Positions 1 to 7,700 of a stretch of 14,863 nt of DNA are shown one piece after another. The stretch comes from Candidatus Falkowiibacteriota bacterium (lineage in GTDB: Bacteria; Patescibacteriota; Patescibacteriia; CAIXNZ01): the NCBI GenBank assembly GCA_903920975.1, contig CAIXNZ010000081.1:1-14863 (forward strand), read 5' to 3'. Position 1 is the first letter of the stretch; each line of letters starts with the position of its first letter. The notes beneath the pieces were generated by a model that searched no databases, was not told the origin of the DNA, and saw only the letters and a program-made list of their open reading frames with translations. The position numbers and the translations under genes were made by a program.

Positions 1-75
1 AAAATTGAAAAAGACATCACTAAAATTGTCAGAGAAGTAGCATTAAAAGACCAAAATAAAAAACAATGGTTTTAG
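1..75 (+). CDS. C-terminal end of an unidentified upstream gene (partial)
   Basis: Frame 1 is open from the window edge to a TAG at 73-75 and encodes 24 residues, ending in KKQWF. The fragment is lysine-rich and probably helical. It overlaps the rsmA start by 10 bases in another frame, an arrangement typical of translationally linked genes in one operon, which is the main reason to call it real. It is too short for a family to be recognised and no function is assigned. Confidence 0.55.
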   Translation, partial: KIEKDITKIVREVALKDQNKKQWF

Positions 76-911
76 AACCGCAAAAATTAAAACAACTTTT
101 TGAGGAATATGGCGTTTGGCCGTCCAAAAGCAAGGGGCAGAATTTTTTGATTGATCAAGTTGTATTAGAAAAAATTGTCCAAGCCGCAGGTTTGCAACCC
201 GATAATAATGTTTTGGAAATCGGACCGGGCTTTGGCATTTTAACTGAAGAATTAATTAAGCGAGCTCAGAAAGTTTTGGGCATTGAACTAGACAAGCGTC
301 TAGTTTATTTTTTAAAACAAAAATTTAAACATGAAAAAAAATTAGAAATACTGCAGACTGATATTTTGAAAATTAAAAACAGCGAACTTTATGACAAGCT
401 CACTAAGGGACAGGGAAGTTATAAACTGGTAGCTAATTTGCCCTATAATATTACTGGTGCAGTTCTCCGAAAATTTTTAGTTTATGAGCCCAAGCCCGAA
501 GCCATTATTTTATTACTGCAAAAAGAAGTGGCCCAAAGAATTATTGCCCAGCCAGGTAAAATGAGCCTGCTGGCTTTGTCAGTCCAGTTTTATGGCCAGC
601 CCCAAATCATTGATTATGTCAGTCAAGAGAGCTTTTACCCAAAGCCAAAAGTTGAGAGCGCGATCTTAAAAATTACAGTCAAAAATATCTATAATTTAGA
701 GGTTTTAATGGAAAAGAAATTCTGGCAACTGGCTAAAATTGGCTTTAGTTCGCCCAGAAAACAACTGCAAAACAATTTATCTGCTGGTTTAAGCATCGCC
801 AAAGAAAGTCTTAAAAATTCGCTAAAATTAGCAGGTCTGCGGCCAGATTGCCGGGCCCAAGACTTAAATTTAGACCAGTGGATATCTTTGACCAAAAATT
901 TAATGACCTAG
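66..911 (+). CDS. rsmA: 16S rRNA (adenine(1518)-N6/adenine(1519)-N6)-dimethyltransferase RsmA/KsgA
   Basis: This enzyme uses S-adenosylmethionine to dimethylate two adjacent adenosines in the 3' terminal hairpin of 16S rRNA late in small-subunit assembly, in the cytoplasm. The 281-residue length matches the family. Visible motifs in order are: GQNFLID at residues 24-30; SAM-binding motif I with EIGPGFG at 51-57; the acidic motif II region GIELDKRL at 72-79; catalytic motif IV NLPYNIT at 124-130, the signature of N6-adenine methylation; FYPKPKVESAIL at 190-201; and RKQLQNNL at 231-238 in the C-terminal helical domain. The ATG at 66 lies just before the conserved N-terminal region, so the start is plausible, although no Shine-Dalgarno sequence precedes it. 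It overlaps the upstream gene. No terminator follows, so readthrough into the next operon is possible. The functional call is secure. Confidence 0.97.
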   Translation: MVLEPQKLKQLFEEYGVWPSKSKGQNFLIDQVVLEKIVQAAGLQPDNNVLEIGPGFGILTEELIKRAQKVLGIELDKRLVYFLKQKFKHEKKLEILQTDILKIKNSELYDKLTKGQGSYKLVANLPYNITGAVLRKFLVYEPKPEAIILLLQKEVAQRIIAQPGKMSLLALSVQFYGQPQIIDYVSQESFYPKPKVESAILKITVKNIYNLEVLMEKKFWQLAKIGFSSPRKQLQNNLSAGLSIAKESLKNSLKLAGLRPDCRAQDLNLDQWISLTKNLMT

Positions 912-932
912 CGCATGTTTTTGTGGTATAAT
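903..932 (+). promoter_or_regulatory. Probable main promoter of the secretion-like operon, extended -10 type
   Basis: A perfect TATAAT at 927-932 is preceded by TG one base upstream, giving an extended -10 within TGTGGTATAAT (922-932). I associate this form with Parcubacteria promoters. A -35-like ATGACC at 903-908 matches TTGACA at four of six positions with an 18-base spacer, and it overlaps the last codons of rsmA. Transcription would start near 939, leaving a leader of about 36 bases before the ATG at 975. The box lies in the only sizeable spacer of the window, directly before five closely packed genes. Confidence 0.72.
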
Positions 933-946
933 TATATAAGAAATGA

Positions 947-967
947 TGCTATAATATAATCTATAAT
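947..967 (+). promoter_or_regulatory. Cluster of additional TATAAT boxes, possible second promoter
   Basis: Three more TATAAT hexamers lie at 950-955, 955-960 and 962-967. The first also has an extended -10 TG at 947-948. CTATAATAT is directly repeated at 949-957 and 961-969. If used, the 950 box would start transcription near 962 with a very short leader, and the 962 box almost at the ATG (975), giving a leaderless message. No convincing -35 is seen for these boxes, and simple AT-richness could explain some of them. Confidence 0.35.
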
Positions 968-974
968 ATTAATA

Positions 975-1649
975 ATGCAAATCCAAGGAAAAATCAAGGA
1001 ATTTTTTGAAATTGAAGAACAAAAGGTAATTAGTAGGATAGAAAGAACTCCACTGGAGAAGTTTTTCGTCTTTTTTTTAATAATTATTTCAGTGGCGGCA
1101 GTGCTCTTAGGCTATTTGCAGCTTAAGAGAAATATTGAGATGCCGTTACTTGATGTAAATATGCGTGAGAAAAGGAGTATCTTACGGCAACAATACTTAG
1201 CCAATTTAAATACAGCAACATCATTTACCTTGCCGCAGATAATTAATTACCCGATTAGTATTGGGGGTGAAGAGATTAATATAAATGCGGCTGACAATGT
1301 CAATCAGGTTAATCAGGCCAATATAAATGGCGCCATGAATTCCAGCGATTTATTGGGTTTAGAACAAAAGCTTTTGTCAGGGGAAGTGACTTTGGAACAG
1401 CTTGGCATCAATGATCCGGAACTACAAAAATATTTTGATCTCGCTAAAACTAGTCCAGCAAATGGAACAGGCGCAACCGCAAGTCTTGATCCGCAGGAAA
1501 AGACTAAGGCAATTGAAGCCCTGAAAGCCCTGACTCCAGCTCAGATTAGAGAGGAATTAATTAAAAACGGCGTAGATAAAGCTTCCCTAGATCAGTTTGA
1601 TGACCAGACTTTGCAGCAAATGTTTTTGCAAACCCTAAGTACATATTAA
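975..1649 (+). CDS. Single-pass membrane protein of unknown function, first gene of the operon
   Basis: I do not recognise a family for this 224-residue protein. It has a charged N-terminus of about 29 residues, one strong membrane segment at about residues 30-48 followed by KR, and a hydrophilic remainder with no cysteine. A low-complexity N/Q/A-rich stretch lies at about 104-122. The C-terminal part (125-224) looks helical and contains two loosely similar segments, around LGLEQKLLSGEVTLEQL and around ALTPAQIREELIKNG. Bitopic organisation with an N-terminal anchor and about 170 residues beyond it is similar in outline to VirB8-type T4SS components, but no sequence motif supports that identity. 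The ATG at 975 is the first in-frame start after the promoter. The next gene begins 7 bases after its stop, which implies co-transcription and a shared role with the secretion-like proteins. Confidence 0.8.
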   Translation: MQIQGKIKEFFEIEEQKVISRIERTPLEKFFVFFLIIISVAAVLLGYLQLKRNIEMPLLDVNMREKRSILRQQYLANLNTATSFTLPQIINYPISIGGEEININAADNVNQVNQANINGAMNSSDLLGLEQKLLSGEVTLEQLGINDPELQKYFDLAKTSPANGTGATASLDPQEKTKAIEALKALTPAQIREELIKNGVDKASLDQFDDQTLQQMFLQTLSTY

Positions 1650-1656
1650 TAAATTT

Positions 1657-1773
1657 ATGTTAAAGTGGGGTAATAAAAAAAGTCAAAAAGTAATTATTTT
1701 CATACTTTTGTTGTTTTTTGTTTTGAGTAATTTTTACGGGATTATGTTTGTTAATATTCGACCCGCTAAAGCT
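1657..1773 (+). other. Signal peptide of the giant cysteine-repeat protein
   Basis: The first 39 residues show the three-part layout of a Sec signal: a lysine-rich start (K3, K7, K8, K11), an uninterrupted hydrophobic core at about 12-33, and RPAKA before Q40, which fits the A-x-A rule of signal peptidase I. No lipobox cysteine is present, so a lipoprotein is unlikely. Confidence 0.85.
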
Positions 1774-4700
1774 CAATGGTTAACATCTGACATTCCGATG
1801 CTGGGCGTAACTGTTGGCAATGATTTTTTTACGAAGATTTGGGACGAATTGAAGGCGGTATTTTTCAAAAATGTTTTGGGTAATCTGCTAAATTTAATTG
1901 CCCAGCAAACAGCAGTTTGGGTAGCCAGCGGCGCTAAGGGGCAAGGGCCTCAATGGATTACTGATTTTGATCAATTTATTAATGGCTATGCCGATGCCGC
2001 TATTGGCGATTTTATTACTACAACTATCGGAGATTTAACGGGTATTAATATTTGTACTCTGGATCCGCGCATTGCCATTAATTTAGCGCTTTCCATCCCC
2101 ATGTTCCCCGAATCTCAAGCAAATACAACGCCGGCTTGTACTTTTACTCAGTTGCGCAGTCACTGGGAAGAAGTCGGCAAAGGTCAATTTATTACTTTCA
2201 ACGCCACGATCGGTGCTGGCGGATCATTTTCACAAGATACAAGCAGATTTAATACAGCTATGCAGGGTGATCAGACTCTCCAGACCTGGTATAATCCTTC
2301 CGGACCCTGGCCAGAATCATATGTGGGTGGATGCCCAAGCAACACTGATGCAGCAAAAGTAGTATGCGCTCAACCTCCCATCCAAAGCGAATTGCAAACA
2401 TTGGCCGCGCAGTTAAGCGCGGATACCGCTGCCTTAGCTGGCGATATTAATAAGATGATGAGTGGTGCTGGTTCGGAACAAACAGTACAACTTTCAGTGG
2501 GCTCTTGGCGCATTACACCAGAAAATATTGATCCCATAAAACAAGCCTGGCTTAACAAAATTAACCCCGCCATTACAAAATTGGATGCCATTAATCAAGC
2601 ATTTAGCGGCTGTAAAAATGTAAGTGCAATTCAATTAGTCGGTGGGCAATGTAAGGTGATTTTGCCGCGCTTGGGCGTTTCGGCACCAGCTAGTGAAAAT
2701 TTAACGGGAAGTTTAGAAACATATTTTAGAAGCGATGTTAACTCCAAGGCCTCCTATGTTGCAAGTATGGCAAGTACCGGGAAAAGCGGCTATGAATATT
2801 TAAAAAGCCAAATCAGCGATAAATTTAATCCAGATTATTTTGAAAGCGGTGTGCCATTTAATTCTGCCATGGCCAATGATTTATTTAATCCAGAAGCCAG
2901 CGAATTCAATGCCTATGAAGAAATGCAAAAAGAGATTGCCAATATCGGCCTTGAAGCCTATTTAAATCAGCATTTGCAGGCCTTAGTAAATCAGGGTTGG
3001 CAGGCGTCTACAGATACGATCGCGGGTTTTGTTAGGACTCCGGCCAGCTTACTTAATGCCAAAGCAACAAAAGATCTAACGGGAAATGATTCAGCCATGA
3101 CTTACACCAAAAGCATTGCCGCTGATGCGATAGGCGTCTTTTTGCAGACTTTATGGAATCAATATATGACAAGATTGCTTCAATCTTTGGCTAGCCCTCA
3201 GCAGCAAGATACGTCAAAAACGTCTCTAACTCAAACCCTATTGGCCAAGCGAGCCGCTTTACAGGAAGAAGCTTTGAAAGCAGCAACGCCAGAAAATCCT
3301 GTTACGGAACAACAACAAGAACAAACCCCCTTACCAGTCTCAAATCCCAGTAATCGATATGAGCAGGAAACAGTTACGATCGAGGGCGTTCAAAATTATA
3401 TTGAAAGATTAGGCGAACAGTTTAGCGTAAATTATTCTTTCAAGGATGTTGATTTGCTTTCTGATTTTCAGCTAAATATCAAAGGTAAAATTAGTCCTAA
3501 TATTTATAATAATGTCGTTGACCCCAATTTTGCTTTGGCCATAAATGATCAAATGACAATTCAGCAAGCGATTACCAAAGGCAAATTAATTGGCAGTTAT
3601 AAATTTTCTTGGGGAGAAAAAGCAGTTAGCGGCACTTATAATTTGGCTAATATCAAAAAATTAAGAAAAGCACGGGTTTTGCCCTTGGGCTTTGAGTTAG
3701 CTGCGGAATTAATACGCGATTGTAATTGGCGTCAAGATAATGGCTATGGATCATTTCAAGACGTTAATGATTCTGCCCCGCGCGGTGGTGGAAGTGATTC
3801 ATATATAAACCAAAGATTGCAAGATTGTGTATTTATGTCAGGTGATAAAAACGACTATGATGTCAATGATAACAAGGGAATGATGACTCAGGTTATCAAC
3901 GCTAGTTTAGCGGATGTTGTTAATGGCTTTGATAAAAGGGGCGATGATAATATTTGTGGCACTTTTGATGCCAATGAATCGCCATTTTGCAATCTAATTG
4001 ATCCGAACTGGGTTTTGAAGTTGCCGCCCACTCGTTGCTTGCTCTCGAGCTCTACTGAACCTTATGGTGAAATAATACAAAGTACTGACATAGGCACCAG
4101 ATATTCTCGTTGTCCGGATTTTGTCAGTTGTTTAAACGATGACGGCAAGGGCGGTTGCATAAATGAGCAGTATGGTGTTTGCGTCAAGGAAAAAAATTAT
4201 TGGCAATTCGCGGCTAATAGTTGCCCAAGCGACTTTAACAGTTGTCGTACCTACACGGCCAGTACGACTCAGGGTACCAGCGTGGTCTCTTATTTAAAAA
4301 ATACTTTAAGCGGCAATGAAATTTGTGGACCCGACAATGCGGGTTGCGCCTGGTATGCCACTATCTTTTCTTCTGGCGCTTGGCAGGGTCAGTCATCGAG
4401 AATCTACCTTAATCGGTACGCAGAAACGTGCGATAAATCAAATGAAGGCTGCAATGAATTTTTCTTATACCGTGATCCAAGCATGAATTTAATCACTGAT
4501 TCTAGTTTTGAATATACTAGCGAGGGTGTGGTGCCGGAAAATTGGGATTTAATTATTAAAGAGGCTGTAGGCACGGATAAAATAATTACAGGCCAAGATA
4601 AATGCGAGGATACAATCAGCAATAATGCAACGGGTTGTAGCAAAGGAAATTGTAGCTATCAGGAGTATTGTTTGGATTATAAATATCCAAACCAAGATGA

Positions 4701-7700
4701 TTGTCTGGCTAATAATGGTAAGTGGGAGAATGATTCTTGTACTGGTGCTATAAACACTACTGTCATGACAGGTGATTGTACGGCCAATGGAGGTCAATTT
4801 CAGCAATATTGCTATTACAGTCCGCTAAAATATAATCAATGCGCCAATGTGCAGTTTGCCACCCAAGCTCTTTGTAAGGCTAATATGGGATCCTGGCAAG
4901 AAGAATGTCGCGTGGCCGGAGAAGTCCAGACAAATGTTCAGAGTGAAGCAAATTGCGTAGCAAGTGGTGTCGGAGGCAACTGGATAACTTATTGCCAGGG
5001 GGTTGTTCAATACGACCTAGATAAAGCCGCTTGTGCAGCCGTTGGCGGCCAGTGGAATGGCTATGGCCCGTTTAGCGAGTATGTTTCTGTTTCCAAAGAT
5101 GGCTCTGATACCCAAGGCGGCATTAGCAAGTTAGTGGCAAATTTGGGAGCACTTAAATCTGATCAGGAGTTACAATTAATATATACCAGCCAGCTGAATC
5201 AAGCAGATAAAATTTTGACCAAGCCCGGAGATGTTTATACTGCCACAGCATATATTAAAGCCAATAATCCTATAAATTCTATTCAATTAAATTTAATAAA
5301 AGGTTCAAATGATAGCCCGGAGGTGACTAGCAAAAATTATGAATTATCAGCCACCTCTTACGCGACCTATACTCAGTTATATGCAACCTTAGCTACAACC
5401 ACAGAAGGCACCAGCCTGAAGTTTTTGATAAATTTGCCAGCACCAGCCACTACTCCAGCCCCAGCCCAACCGACTAAAGTCTATTTAGATAATCTGACTT
5501 TAGCCCTTAACAGCTTTGACCAAATCAGAAGTAATAATTTTTATACCACTTACGCGGATTATGAAATCAATACCAAAGTCTATTATAAAAAACCGCCGGT
5601 TTCCCTAAATTGCCGTGGTTATGGTCCTGGCGATCCGCCTCCGGTTATTAATCCGGGAACTACTCTCACCAAAGAAGATTGTACTAGACTTAATGGTTAC
5701 TGGGATGAGGCTGGTATTTTTATAGCTGATAAAAGACCGGTCTGCTATAAGTATGCGCCTGATGATCCGGCCTGTAGCAATTTTATGAAAGTATGTCAGC
5801 CGGAAGAAGTCGGTTGCCAGATTTATAAGCCGAATAACGGTGACCCCGAGATTCCTGGCGTGGTTAGCATCAGCGATTATTGCCCGACAGAATGTGTGGG
5901 TTATAATCAATATAAGCAGGATAGTACATTATACGAACCCAGCCCCGATCCGCAATTTTATAATTTTATTCCTAACACAGCCAAAGTTTGCAGTGTTGAT
6001 CAAGTTGGCTGTTCACAATTTACTAATTTAGATGAAGTTGCTGCTGGCGGCGAAGGAATCACGTACTACACTTATTTGAGGCAATGTATTAAACCAAATC
6101 AAGGTAAGGGCGAAAAGACTTTTTTCAGCCGACATAATGTAGCTGCTGGCGGTCCGCAAGTAATAAAATATGAATTACAGCAAGATGCAACAGGCGCTCC
6201 CAAGACCTTTGATGGTTCGGGTGATTGCCGCGGTACTGGCAGTGATTTGAATTGCTTGGAATTTTTTGATGACCAAGGCAATACTTATTTTAGGGATATT
6301 AGAGTAACAATTTCAGTCTCTGATGATTGCCATCCGTTTAGAAAGACTGAATCAACAGCAGAAAATTGCACTAATACTGGCGGGCAATGGCAGGCAGATA
6401 ATAATTGTTTATATAATGCTATTCCTTCTGAAAATATCGCTTGCAGCGCCGAAGTAAATGGCTGTCGCACCTTTATTGGCAATAGAGGCAACAATGTCTA
6501 TAACCAACTATTTGATGTTTTTGAGGGCGGAAATATTGCGGATTGGACTTCTGCGGCGGCAAATACAAATTTAAGCTTGAGCAGCGAATCAGTGATTGTG
6601 GGCGGACATTCATTATTTGTAGCTCAGGGCACTGGTAGTATTGCCAAAGATTTGTCTATTAAAACAGGCAGTATATATACCCTTTCTTTTTGGGCAAAAA
6701 GCGAAAATAATCAGTCCATGGCAGTTAAATTTAGCACTGCATCGGGGGACAAAGAAAAAATATTTGCCGCTACCATTAATTTAACGTCAAATTGGCAGAA
6801 CTTTAACCTGGGCCCGCTTTACATTGAGTCAACGGATTCGGGCATCAATCAATTAAAATTTGAAGGCTTCACTACCAGTGGCGTATATTTGGACAATATT
6901 TTATTAAAAGTTATCAATAACAATGTTTATCTGGTGAAAAATAGCTGGACTACGCCGAAAAGTTGCGATTTTCACTATGTAGGTGAAATGCTGGGTTGCC
7001 AGGCCTATACTGATGTTCTCAATCAAACTCATAACCTCAAGTCTTTTACTAGTATCTGCAGAGGCAGTGTGGTCGGCTGTCAGCTTTTAGTTGATACTAA
7101 AAATTCTACCGATCCCAAGAGCCAAGCATTTAATAGTGAGGATACTAATCCAATCGATGACTATCAAGTGCCCCAAGACGAATTAACAACTTATGTGCTC
7201 GATAGCAATAAGAGCTGCGCGGCAGAAAATAAGGGTTGTCAAAAATTAGGTCGACCGAGCGGCCTAGCTTATGATGAAGTGTATTTGAAAAATAATCCGG
7301 ATAAATATATTAATGTGCCTAAGGCAATAATGTGCAATGATAGTGCGCTTGGCTGCACTGAATTGACCAATGATAGCGGCGGGGTTGAATATTATAAAAT
7401 AGACCCGACTAAATTATGCGAGTTTGGCCAGCATATTATTAATGGTCAAACTGTTTCGGGTTGGTATAAGCAGGGCAGTAGTCAATATGGCTGCAATTCA
7501 TTAAGTGATGGTAAGGTTAACATAAACGAAGAGGAATGTACGAGCAATGGTAATGTTTGGAGCGACAAATATTCACAGTGCACCGTAATTATTTCTGATA
7601 TAACGAACCAGATAATTTGTGAAAGTCAAAAAAATGAGTGGGTTAATAATAAGTGCTTGGCCAATCCTTTCAGTATCTATAGGGTTTATGAAGCAAATAA

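Noticed and set aside
912..974. Rho-independent terminator after rsmA
   Set aside because: The spacer has no GC-rich inverted repeat followed by a T-run; it is better explained as promoter sequence.
5605..5910. 101-residue open frame on the minus strand inside the giant protein gene
   Set aside because: The plus-strand frame here encodes conserved cysteine motifs, including C1380/C1387; the antisense frame shows only low-complexity isoleucine/threonine/arginine-rich sequence.
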